Assembly (NCBI RefSeq): GCF_030254645.1
Contig: NZ_CP116346.1
Coordinates: 3,103,973 to 3,167,972, forward strand
DNA: 64,000 nucleotides
Direction: 5' to 3'
From: Paucibacter sediminis
GTDB taxonomy: Bacteria > Pseudomonadota > Gammaproteobacteria > Burkholderiales > Burkholderiaceae_C
The position numbers and the translations under genes were made by a program. The notes under the pieces were generated by a model. The model had not been told where the DNA came from. It was given only the letters and a program-made list of their open reading frames with translations, and did not search any database. Of the stretch, positions 17,253-24,748 are shown in pieces. Numbering within the stretch: position 1 is the stretch's first letter; the number at the start of each line of letters is the position of its first letter.

Positions 17253-18533
17253 ATGAACATCGAAGTCGAACAGATGCTCAAGGCACTCTACGGCGCCATT
17301 TCCGACGATGGCGAGGGGCGCTGGGTGGCGCGGCTGGGCGAGCAGGTGCTGCGCAGCAGTTTCCAGCCCATCTACAGCTTCCCGCACCGCCGGCCGGTGG
17401 GCTACGAGGGCCTGATACGCGTGACCGACGCGGCCGGCCAGCCGCTCTCGCCCATCAGCGCCTTCGAGCGCGTGGCCAGCTTCGACGAGCAGGTCAAGCT
17501 CGATCGCCTGTGCCGCCTGCTGCATGTACACAACTTCGTCGAGCAGAAGGTGCCCGATTGCTGGTTGTTCCTCAACATCCACCCGGCCGTGTTCGTGCAT
17601 GCCGCCAACCAGGCCGAGATGCTGGCCAAGGCGGTGGAGGTGGTGCACCAGCTGGGCCTGCCCATGCACCGGCTGGTGTTCGAGGTCACCGAGGACGTGA
17701 TGGCGCAGGATGCCAAGTTCGAGGCCGCGGTGGAGAGCGCACGCGCCACCGGCTGCCTGCTGGCGCTGGACGACTTCGGCGCCGGCCATTCCAATTTCGA
17801 CCGGATCTGGCGCATCCGCCCCGAGATCGTCAAGCTGGACCGCAGCCTGCTGCAGCGCGCCATGGGCTCGGGGCGCATCTCACGCGTGCTCACGCAGATG
17901 GTCGCGCTGCTGCACGAGTGCGGTGCGCTGGTGCTGCTGGAGGGTGTGGAGACGCGCGACGAGGCGCATCTGGCGCTGGACGCCGACATCGATCTGGTGC
18001 AGGGCTATGCCTTCGGCCGGCCGCAGCCCGAGCTGATCTCGGACGGCGCCGTCTCCAGCGAACTGGAGAGCATCTGGGCCCTGTTCGACGACCGCCACCT
18101 GGTCGGTCGCGCCGCCTACCAGGAGCGCGTCGCGCCCTACCAGACCGCCATGGCCCTGGCCCTGTTGCCGCTGCAGCAGGGGCGCGGGTTGCGCGAGGCC
18201 TGCGACGCCTTTCTGCGCCTGCCGGGCGTGCAGCTCTGCTATCTGCTGGACGAGCAGGGCCGCGAAATCGGTGCGCGCGTGGCGCCGCTGGGCCTGGACC
18301 AGGCGCATGACCAGCGCTTCGGCCCGCTCGAGCGCGCCGGCGACGCACGCTGGGCGCGCCGCCCCTATTTCCGCCGTGCCATCTCGGCGGTGGGCGAGGT
18401 GCAGGTGACGCGCCCCTACCTCAGCCTGCACGGCGCGCGCATGTGCATGACCGTCTCGGTGGCCTATTGGCAGGACGGGCGGCTGCGCGTGCTGTGCGGC
18501 GATGTCGACTGGGCCCAGGGCGAGCCGGGCTGA
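17253..18533 (+). CDS. EAL-domain protein, probable c-di-GMP phosphodiesterase
   Basis: A 426-residue protein with an EAL domain over about residues 30-270 and a separate 150-residue C-terminal region that looks sensory (Cache/PDC-like; uncertain). The residues needed for cyclic-di-GMP hydrolysis appear present: Glu in YEGLIR, Asn in LNIHP, Glu in FEVTED, both Asp in ALDDFGAGHS, Lys in VKLDR, Glu in LLEGVET and Gln in QGYAFGRP. The signature EAL itself is EGL. No membrane helix is seen. The frame is open before 17253, but the ATG there starts the natural protein. It is convergent with the S9 peptidase, with a three-base gap. Confidence 0.88.
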   Translation: MNIEVEQMLKALYGAISDDGEGRWVARLGEQVLRSSFQPIYSFPHRRPVGYEGLIRVTDAAGQPLSPISAFERVASFDEQVKLDRLCRLLHVHNFVEQKVPDCWLFLNIHPAVFVHAANQAEMLAKAVEVVHQLGLPMHRLVFEVTEDVMAQDAKFEAAVESARATGCLLALDDFGAGHSNFDRIWRIRPEIVKLDRSLLQRAMGSGRISRVLTQMVALLHECGALVLLEGVETRDEAHLALDADIDLVQGYAFGRPQPELISDGAVSSELESIWALFDDRHLVGRAAYQERVAPYQTAMALALLPLQQGRGLREACDAFLRLPGVQLCYLLDEQGREIGARVAPLGLDQAHDQRFGPLERAGDARWARRPYFRRAISAVGEVQVTRPYLSLHGARMCMTVSVAYWQDGRLRVLCGDVDWAQGEPG

Positions 18534-18536
18534 AGC

Positions 18537-20549
18537 TCAGCGTTTTTTGTCGTACTGCTTCAGCCAGCCGAAGAATTCGCCGTACCAGAGCTTGCTGTTG
18601 CGCGGCTTCAGCACCCAATGGTTCTCGTCCGGGAACCACAGCAGGCGCGCATCCACGCCGCGGGCCTTGAGCGTGTTGTAGTAGGCCAGGCCCTGGGCAT
18701 CGGGCACGCGGTAGTCCAGCGCGCCGTGGATCACCAGGGTGGGCGTCTGCATATGCTGGGCAAAGGCATGCGGGCTTTGCGAGGCCACCTTGGCCGGGTC
18801 GTCCCAGTACCAGGCGCCCAGCTCCTTGGCATGCCAGGTGTAGGCATCGTCGGCAAACATGGCCTGCCAGTCGTAGCAGCCGGCATGGCAGACATAGGCC
18901 TGGTAGCGGCCCGGTTTCACATGGCCGTTCATCCAGGCGACCATATAGCCGCCGTAGCTGCCGCCGGTGGCGAACACGCGCTGCTTGTCGGCCCAGGGCT
19001 TCTTGAGCAGCAGGGTGGTGGCGGCCTCCACGTCCTGCAGCTCCAGCTCGCCCCAGCGCTGGGTGATCGAGTCCAGGAAGGCATGGCCGAAGCTCGAGGA
19101 GCCGTGGTAGTTCACGCAGGCCACCACATAGCCCTGCGCGGCAAAGGCCTGGTGGTTCCAGCGCCAGTGCCAGCTGTCGCCAAAGGCGGTGTGCGGCCCG
19201 CCGTGGATCACATGCATGAGCGGGTATTTGCGGCGCGCGTTGAAGCCGGGCGGGTAGATCAGCCACATCTGCACCTGCTCGTCGTTCGCGCCCTTGAACC
19301 AGACTTCCTCTTCCTTGCCGAAGGCGTACTGCGCCAGCAGCTTGTCGTTGACGCTCTCGATGCGCCGCCACACGGCGCCCAGGCCTTCCTCGTCGCCCTC
19401 GCTCTCGAGCACCGAGATGCGCGCGGGATGTTGCACGCCGTCGTGGTTGACGACGATGGTGCCGGCCTCGAGCGCGAAGCTGGCCGCATGGCCGCCGCGG
19501 AACAGCACGAAGGCGCCGCCGGTCTTGACGTCGAAGCGCCAGAGATGGCGACGGCCGCGGTCCTCGGCGCAGAACAGCAGACCCAGATCGTCCTCGTCCC
19601 ACAGCAGCGGGGCGGCGACCTCGTGGTCCCAGTGCTCGGACAGCACGGCCCAGTGGCCGGCCGTGTCCAGCACCGCCAGCTGATTGGGCATGGTGTGCTT
19701 GAGCCCCTGGTGGCTGGCCAGAAAGGCCAGGTGCTGGCCGGCGTGGCTGTAGACCGGCGCGGTGAAGTCCCAGGCCTCGTCCCGCAGCAGGGTGCGGATC
19801 TCGCCGCTGCGCAGCTCCACCTCGGCCAGCGCATGGCAATGGTCCAGGCGCTGCTCGGGCTGGGGGTCGTAGCTGAAGACGATGCGCTTGCCGTCGGGCG
19901 AGATGTCGAAGCTGTTGGCGCTCTGCTCGGCGCGCGTGAGCTCGAAGTCGCTGCCCTCGAACAGGTCGCGGGTCCTGCCGGTGGCGATGTCCAGCACATG
20001 CAGATGCGCCACCCGGCCCATCGGGATGTGGTGGTCCCAGTAGCGATAGAGCGCCTCCGAGGTCACATAGCCGCTGGTCTTGCGATCCTTGAAGGCCTGC
20101 AGGGCCTTGGCCTGCGCGGCCGCGCCCTTCAGACCGGGCCAGACCCAGGAGATGAAGGCGATGCGCTTGCCGTCGGGGAACCACTTGAAGGCCTCGACGC
20201 CGGTGGCCACGCTGGAGACGCGCCGCGCCTCGCCGCCATCCGGCGGGATCACATAGAGCTGGGTCTCCTCGTCCTTCGCGCCCTCCTGCTCACGGCGCGC
20301 CATGAAGGCGATCAGATCGCCCTTGGGGCTCCACAGCGGCGCGCCGTCCTTCTCGCCGCAGCTGGTGAGCGTGCGCGGCTCGCCGCCCAGGGTCGAGAGC
20401 AGGCTCAGCGTCGAGCTGCCCTTGTTCTTCTCCATGTCGTAGCGGGCCAGGCTCACGACCGCCTGTGCGCCATCGGGCGAGAGGCTGGGCGCGCCCAGGC
20501 GCTCCAGCTGCCAGAGTGCATCAACGTCAAACAGGGGCTTCTTCGCCAT
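18537..20549 (-). CDS. S9-family prolyl oligopeptidase-like peptidase
   Basis: A 670-residue serine peptidase of the prolyl oligopeptidase/acylaminoacyl-peptidase type. The N-terminal 400 residues form a propeller with TolB-like repeats (e.g. LWSPKGDLIAFMARREQE). The alpha/beta-hydrolase domain carries the triad Ser531 (GGSYGGYM), Asp612 (GALDYRVPD) and His644 (DENHWVLKP). No signal peptide is present, so it should act on short peptides in the cytoplasm. It is 47 bp downstream of the GNAT gene on the same strand, so it may be the last gene of the MoxR-led set. Confidence 0.92.
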   Translation of the reverse strand: MAKKPLFDVDALWQLERLGAPSLSPDGAQAVVSLARYDMEKNKGSSTLSLLSTLGGEPRTLTSCGEKDGAPLWSPKGDLIAFMARREQEGAKDEETQLYVIPPDGGEARRVSSVATGVEAFKWFPDGKRIAFISWVWPGLKGAAAQAKALQAFKDRKTSGYVTSEALYRYWDHHIPMGRVAHLHVLDIATGRTRDLFEGSDFELTRAEQSANSFDISPDGKRIVFSYDPQPEQRLDHCHALAEVELRSGEIRTLLRDEAWDFTAPVYSHAGQHLAFLASHQGLKHTMPNQLAVLDTAGHWAVLSEHWDHEVAAPLLWDEDDLGLLFCAEDRGRRHLWRFDVKTGGAFVLFRGGHAASFALEAGTIVVNHDGVQHPARISVLESEGDEEGLGAVWRRIESVNDKLLAQYAFGKEEEVWFKGANDEQVQMWLIYPPGFNARRKYPLMHVIHGGPHTAFGDSWHWRWNHQAFAAQGYVVACVNYHGSSSFGHAFLDSITQRWGELELQDVEAATTLLLKKPWADKQRVFATGGSYGGYMVAWMNGHVKPGRYQAYVCHAGCYDWQAMFADDAYTWHAKELGAWYWDDPAKVASQSPHAFAQHMQTPTLVIHGALDYRVPDAQGLAYYNTLKARGVDARLLWFPDENHWVLKPRNSKLWYGEFFGWLKQYDKKR

Positions 20550-20596
20550 GGCGCGAACCTTTGTGGGGTGAGGTCAGGGGGGAAGGCAGTGGGGGC

Positions 20597-21211
20597 TCAG
20601 CGCGGTCGCGCCAATTGCCACTGCAGATGGGTTTTGATGGTCGGCCACTCGGGCGCGATGATGCTGTAGACGCAGGTGTCGCGCAGATTGCCGTCGGCGG
20701 TGCGCAGGTGTGAGCGCAGGATGCCGTCCAGCTGCGCGCCCAGGCGCTCGATGGCGCGCCGGCTCTGCGTGTTGAGGCGATGCGTGCGGAACTCCACCGC
20801 GATGCAACCCAGCGTCTCGAAGGCATGCGTCAGCAGCATCAGCTTGCACTGGGTGTTGAGGCCGGTGCGCTGCACGCGCGGCGCGTACCAGGTGGAGCCG
20901 ATCTCGACGCGCCGGTTGGCGTGGTCGATGTTCATGTAGGTGGTCATGCCGGCGATGCGGCCGGCGGCGTCGAACACCGTGAAGGGCAGCATGCTGCCGG
21001 CCGCGTGCAGGGCCAGGCGGCGCTCGATCTCGGCCGGCACGCGTGCCGGCGCGGGCACGGCGGTGTACCAGAGCTGGTGCACGCCGCCATCGGCGGCGGC
21101 TTCGGCCAGGCCCTCGGCATGCGAGCTGTGCAGGGGCTCCAGGCGGGCATGCTGGCCCTGCAGGGTGACCCAGTCGGTGAGCTTGGGGGCGGCGGTGTTG
21201 TTTTCGCTCAT
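20597..21211 (-). CDS. GNAT-family N-acetyltransferase (RimJ-like)
   Basis: A 204-residue acetyltransferase. The order of elements fits RimJ/RimL-like GNAT enzymes that use acetyl-CoA to modify an amine on a protein or small molecule: LEPLHSSHAEGL, then FDAAGRIAGMTTYMNID, VEIGSTWY, TGLNTQCKLMLLTHAFE and VEFRTHRLNTQSRRAIERLG. The substrate is unknown. Its ATG overlaps the stop of the 72-residue gene upstream by four bases, so it belongs to the MoxR-led operon. Confidence 0.85.
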   Translation of the reverse strand: MSENNTAAPKLTDWVTLQGQHARLEPLHSSHAEGLAEAAADGGVHQLWYTAVPAPARVPAEIERRLALHAAGSMLPFTVFDAAGRIAGMTTYMNIDHANRRVEIGSTWYAPRVQRTGLNTQCKLMLLTHAFETLGCIAVEFRTHRLNTQSRRAIERLGAQLDGILRSHLRTADGNLRDTCVYSIIAPEWPTIKTHLQWQLARPR

Positions 21212-21426
21212 GGCTTGATCAGCAGCCGGCGCAGCAGCCAGCGGCCCAGGCCCGAGCCGGCCACGATCAGCACCAGGCTGGCGATCTGCGGCAGGCCGTA
21301 GCCGGGAGTGTTGACGAAATCCAGGCCGAACTGCTGGCCCAGCAGCCAGCCGCCCAGGGCGCCGACGATGAAGCCGATGCCATCGGCCAGGCCCTCGCGC
21401 AGCGCGGCTTCGGTTTGCTTGCTCAT
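21208..21426 (-). CDS. Small two-helix membrane protein
   Basis: A 72-residue protein with two hydrophobic, Gly-rich stretches (GIGFIVGALGGWLLGQQFG and QIASLVLIVAGSGLGRWLL), probably two inner-membrane helices joined by a short loop. The start overlaps the MoxR stop by one base (TGATG) and the end overlaps the GNAT gene by four. The family is not recognised; the coupling says only that the three proteins are made together. Confidence 0.7.
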   Translation of the reverse strand: MSKQTEAALREGLADGIGFIVGALGGWLLGQQFGLDFVNTPGYGLPQIASLVLIVAGSGLGRWLLRRLLIKP

Positions 21427-22280
21427 CAGCGGTTGTGGCGTTGCATGAAGACGAGCTTCTCGAACAGGGTCAGGTCTTGCTCGTTCTTGAGCAGGGCACC
21501 CACCAGCGGCGGGATCGCGACCTTGTCGTCCTGGCTTTGCAGGGCCTCGGTGGGGATGTCCTCGGCCACCAGCAGCTTGAGCCAGTCCAGCAGTTCGGAG
21601 GTGCTGGGCTTCTTCTTCAGGCCCGGCAGATTGCGCACGTCGAAGAAGGTCTTCATGGCCGCCGCGAGCAGCTCCTTCTTGATGCCGGGGAAATGCACGT
21701 CGACGATCTGCTGCATGGTCGGCGCGTCGGGGAACTTGATGTAATGGAAGAAGCAGCGGCGCAGGAAGGCGTCGGGCAGCTCCTTCTCGTTGTTGGAGGT
21801 GATGAAGACCAGCGGCCGGTGCTTGGCCTTCACGAGCTGGCGCGTCTCGTAGACGTAGAACTCCATGCGGTCGAGTTCGCGCAGCAGGTCGTTGGGGAAC
21901 TCGATGTCGGCCTTGTCGATTTCGTCGATCAGCAGCGCTACCGGCTGGTCGGCCGTGAAGGCCTGCCAGAGCACGCCCTTGACGATGTAGTTCTCGATAT
22001 TGCGGACCTTGTCCGAGCCCTCGATGGAGGCCAGCTGGCTGTCGCGCAGCCGGCTCACCGCATCGTATTCATACAGGCCCTGCTGGGCCTTGGTGGTGCT
22101 CTTGATATGCCACTGCAGCAGCGGCAGGTCCAGCGCCGTGGCGACCTCCTCGGCCAGCATGGTCTTGCCGGTGCCGGGCTCGCCCTTCACCAACAGGGGG
22201 CGCTGCAGCGCGATGGCGGCGTTCACCGCCAGCATCAGGTCAGCGGTGGCAACGTACTGGTCCGAACCTTGAAACTTCAT
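21426..22280 (-). CDS. MoxR-family AAA+ ATPase
   Basis: A 284-residue AAA+ ATPase of the MoxR/CoxD type. Walker A is GEPGTGKTM (about 33-41), Walker B is LLIDEIDKAD, sensor 1 is FITSNNEKELPDAF and an arginine finger candidate is in FLRRCFFH. Such ATPases pair with VWA proteins to insert metals or fold enzymes; the likely partner is at 15983-17164. The ATG lies only four bases from a 268-bp palindromic element, whose terminal repeat supplies the purine-rich AGGA seven bases before the start. Downstream genes overlap, so this is the head of an operon. Confidence 0.93.
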   Translation of the reverse strand: MKFQGSDQYVATADLMLAVNAAIALQRPLLVKGEPGTGKTMLAEEVATALDLPLLQWHIKSTTKAQQGLYEYDAVSRLRDSQLASIEGSDKVRNIENYIVKGVLWQAFTADQPVALLIDEIDKADIEFPNDLLRELDRMEFYVYETRQLVKAKHRPLVFITSNNEKELPDAFLRRCFFHYIKFPDAPTMQQIVDVHFPGIKKELLAAAMKTFFDVRNLPGLKKKPSTSELLDWLKLLVAEDIPTEALQSQDDKVAIPPLVGALLKNEQDLTLFEKLVFMQRHNR

Positions 22281-22284
22281 GGAG

Positions 22285-22552
22285 AGGTCCTGTTAACACT
22301 GTGTTTGCCTGTGCGATCGGGGCTGACAGGGCCCAGGTCTAGGCGGACGACGAAGCCCAGGCTGCTTGCCTGGGCGAGGAGTTCAACAACGACATGGGCC
22401 CTGTCAGCCCCGATCCCTTCGGGTTGCCAACAGAAAAGCCGTGCACGTCGTTGCGAAGCCTCGTCGGGAAAGATACCCCGACTTCGTTTCGCGCCTAGTT
22501 CACGGCTTTTCTGTTGGCAACGCATCAGGCAAACACAGTATTAACAGGACCT
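22285..22552. repeat. 268-bp nested inverted-repeat element (MITE/REPIN-like)
   Basis: Outer arms 22285-22311 and 22526-22552 are 27-bp inverted repeats with one mismatch, running from AGGTCCTGTTAA to GTTTGCCTG. Inside are two hairpins with perfect 21-bp stems: 22315-22335 with 22395-22415, and 22423-22443 with 22501-22521. Their loops hold smaller stems (22355-22362 with 22368-22375; 22463-22468 with 22477-22482). The loop of the second hairpin, read on the minus strand, resembles that of the first (shared CTAGGCG, ACGAAG, CGAGG, CAACGAC), so the element looks like two diverged copies head to head. No coding frame is supported. No target-site duplication was found. It lies between the divergent MoxR and cytochrome c4 genes and is part of a 354-bp gap. 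Confidence 0.8.
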
Positions 22553-22634
22553 GGATCAAACCCAAAGAGGCGGCGGGCCAGTATAAGGTGGTGCCTATAA
22601 TGCGCCCCGGTGTCAGAACAAGACTTTCGGGATC
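22553..22634 (+). promoter_or_regulatory. Probable cytochrome c4 promoter region
   Basis: A perfect TATAAT lies at 22596-22601, 34 bp before the cytochrome ATG, in an otherwise GC-rich gap. No good -35 hexamer is seen at the normal spacing, so an activator may be needed or the match may be chance. Confidence 0.4.
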
Positions 22635-23279
22635 ATGAACAAACTTCTGCATATTGCACTCGCCCTCGCCACCACCTGCGCCGCTGGTCTGGCGCAAGCT
22701 CAAGACGTGAAGGCCGGTGAGACGAAGGTCGCCATGTGCATTGGCTGCCATGGCATCCCTGGCTATCAGGCCAGCTTCCCCGAAGTGCACAAGGTGCCGA
22801 TGATCGCGGGTCAGAGCGCCAAGTACATCGCCGCCGCGCTGACGGCCTATGCCAAGGGTGAGCGCAAGCATCCCACCATGCGCGGCATTGCCCAGACCCT
22901 CAGCGATGCGGACATCGCCGACGTGGCCGCCTTCTACGAGCAGCAGGCCAAGGCGCCCGAAGCGCCGCTGACCATCAACACGCCCAGCGATGAGGTCAAG
23001 GCCCTGCTGGACAAGGGCGCCTGCGCCTCCTGCCACGGCGGCAACTTCAGCAAGCCGATCGATGGCGCGTATCCCAAGCTCGCCGGCCAGCATGCCGACT
23101 ACCTCTACGTGGCGCTGAAGTCCTACCAGACCGAGGGCAATGCGGTGGTGGGTCGCGGCAACGCCATCATGGGCGCGCAGGTCAAGCAGTTCAGCCACAG
23201 CGAACTGAAGACCCTCGCCAAGTACCTGGCCTCGCTGCAGGGCGAACTGCGCACAGTGCCGCAAAGCAAGATGCGCTGA
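22635..23279 (+). CDS. Di-heme cytochrome c4
   Basis: A 214-residue periplasmic electron carrier with a cleavable signal (residues 1-22, ending AQAQ). Two covalent heme sites are visible, CIGCH at 35-39 and CASCH at 130-134, each heading a class I cytochrome c domain of about 95 residues with a downstream Met ligand candidate. This is the normal length and layout of cytochrome c4, which passes electrons to terminal oxidases such as cbb3. It is a single-gene unit ended by a strong terminator. Some annotations call these c-type cytochromes of class c553. Confidence 0.92.
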   Translation: MNKLLHIALALATTCAAGLAQAQDVKAGETKVAMCIGCHGIPGYQASFPEVHKVPMIAGQSAKYIAAALTAYAKGERKHPTMRGIAQTLSDADIADVAAFYEQQAKAPEAPLTINTPSDEVKALLDKGACASCHGGNFSKPIDGAYPKLAGQHADYLYVALKSYQTEGNAVVGRGNAIMGAQVKQFSHSELKTLAKYLASLQGELRTVPQSKMR

Positions 23280-23326
23280 TGCTGCTGTCGCCTGGGTGAC
23301 AGGCGCAGCCAACAGTGATCTGCAGC

Positions 23327-23352
23327 AAGCCGCCGACACGGGCGGCTTTTTT
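23327..23352 (+). terminator. Rho-independent terminator after cytochrome c4
   Basis: An 8-bp stem AAGCCGCC/GGCGGCTT with a six-base loop runs into TTTT, 48 bp after the cytochrome stop. It should isolate the gene from the HD-GYP gene downstream. Confidence 0.88.
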
Positions 23353-23426
23353 GTGTCCGAATGCGCATGCGGCCGCGGCCAAGGCGTCGCATACTGGCGG
23401 CGTACCCCGCCGCAGCCGCCCGCTTC

Positions 23427-24677
23427 ATGCTCAAAAAGATACCGACCAGCCAGCTCAAGCTCGGGATGTTCCTGCAAGCGATGGAGGGGTCGTGGTTCTC
23501 CCATCCCTTCTGGAAGACCAAGTTCGTGCTGCGCGAACAGGGCGATCTGGACGCCTTGCTGCGCAGTGAGGTGGCGTTCTGCGTGATCGATGTGTCGCAG
23601 GGCCTGGACGTCGAGGCCGCACATGACACCGGCTTCGCCGCCACCGAACCCGCGCCGCTGCGGGTCGAGCAGGCGCCCGACGCCCCGGTCATGGCGCCGA
23701 GCCCGCCCAAGCCGGCCGCCGAGGCGCGCGTCAGCATGTCCGCGGAGCTGGAGCGCGCGGCCCAGTTGGTGAACCGCTCCAAGCAGGCGGTGGTGTCGCT
23801 GTTCGGCGAGGCCCGCATGGGCCGCGCCATCGATGCCGAGCAATGCCTGCCCCTGGTCGAGGAGGTGGCCGACTCGGTGGCGCGCAACCCCTCGGCGCTG
23901 ATCAGCCTGGCGCGCCTCAAGACCAAGGACGACTACACCTATATGCACTCGGTGGCGGTGTGCGCGCTGATGGTGTCGCTGTCGCGCCAGCTGGGCCTGA
24001 GCGAGGCGCAGACCCGCGAGGCGGGGCTGGCCGGCCTGCTGCATGACGTGGGCAAGATGATGATGCCGCTGGAGGTGCTCAACAAGGCCGGCGCCCTCAC
24101 CGACGCCGAGTTCAGCGTGATGCGTTCGCACCCGGTGCGCGGCTACGAGGCGCTCAAGGCCGGCGGCATGGTGCCCGAGTCGGCCCTGGACGTCTGCCTG
24201 CACCACCACGAGAAGATGGACGGCAGCGGCTACCCGAACAAGCTCAAGGGCGACGACATCAGCCTGCTGGCGCGCATGGGCGCGGTGTGCGATGTCTACG
24301 ACGCCATCACCTCCACCCGGCCCTACAAGGCGGCCTGGGGGCCGGCCGATTCGCTCGCACGCATGGCGCAATGGTCCGGGCATTTCGATGCTTCGGTGTT
24401 CCAGGCCTTCATCCGCAGCGTGGGCATCTATCCGGTGGGCACGCTGGTGCGGCTGCAGTCGGGTCGGCTGGCGGTGGTGATCGACCAATGCCCGGCATCG
24501 CTGACCATGCCCACGGTGCGCGTGTTCTTCTCCACCAAGTCGCAGATGCCCATACCCGTGCAGGTGGTGGACCTCGCCCAGCCCGGCTGCAACGATCGCG
24601 TCACCGGCCGCGAGAACCCGGCCGACTGGGGCTTCACGCATATCGACGAGCTCTGGTCGCGCCCCACGGCGCATTAG
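23427..24677 (+). CDS. HD-GYP domain protein, probable c-di-GMP phosphodiesterase
   Basis: A 416-residue cytoplasmic protein. The N-terminal 100 residues match the DUF3391 region common before HD-GYP domains, followed by a Pro/Ala linker. The HD-GYP domain spans about 150-350 with His174 (YMHSV), His206-Asp207 (LLHDVGK) and HHHEKMDGSGYP at 259-270, so the di-metal site and the GYP signature are intact. It should hydrolyse cyclic-di-GMP. The ATG at 23427 begins MLKKIPTSQLKLGM, the family start. Together with the EAL gene at 17253 it gives this stretch two predicted cyclic-di-GMP hydrolases. Confidence 0.9.
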   Translation: MLKKIPTSQLKLGMFLQAMEGSWFSHPFWKTKFVLREQGDLDALLRSEVAFCVIDVSQGLDVEAAHDTGFAATEPAPLRVEQAPDAPVMAPSPPKPAAEARVSMSAELERAAQLVNRSKQAVVSLFGEARMGRAIDAEQCLPLVEEVADSVARNPSALISLARLKTKDDYTYMHSVAVCALMVSLSRQLGLSEAQTREAGLAGLLHDVGKMMMPLEVLNKAGALTDAEFSVMRSHPVRGYEALKAGGMVPESALDVCLHHHEKMDGSGYPNKLKGDDISLLARMGAVCDVYDAITSTRPYKAAWGPADSLARMAQWSGHFDASVFQAFIRSVGIYPVGTLVRLQSGRLAVVIDQCPASLTMPTVRVFFSTKSQMPIPVQVVDLAQPGCNDRVTGRENPADWGFTHIDELWSRPTAH

Positions 24678-24748
24678 GGTCGCCCCGCTGCGCCGACGCG
24701 CGGGCGCTCCCTACACTCGGCCGCAACAACATCGTTTGGGGGCTGGGC

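Noticed and set aside
22285-22552. Integron attC site or CRISPR-like repeat
   Set aside because: The nested palindromes lack the attC core sites and there are no repeated spacers; two inverted related modules explain the pattern better.
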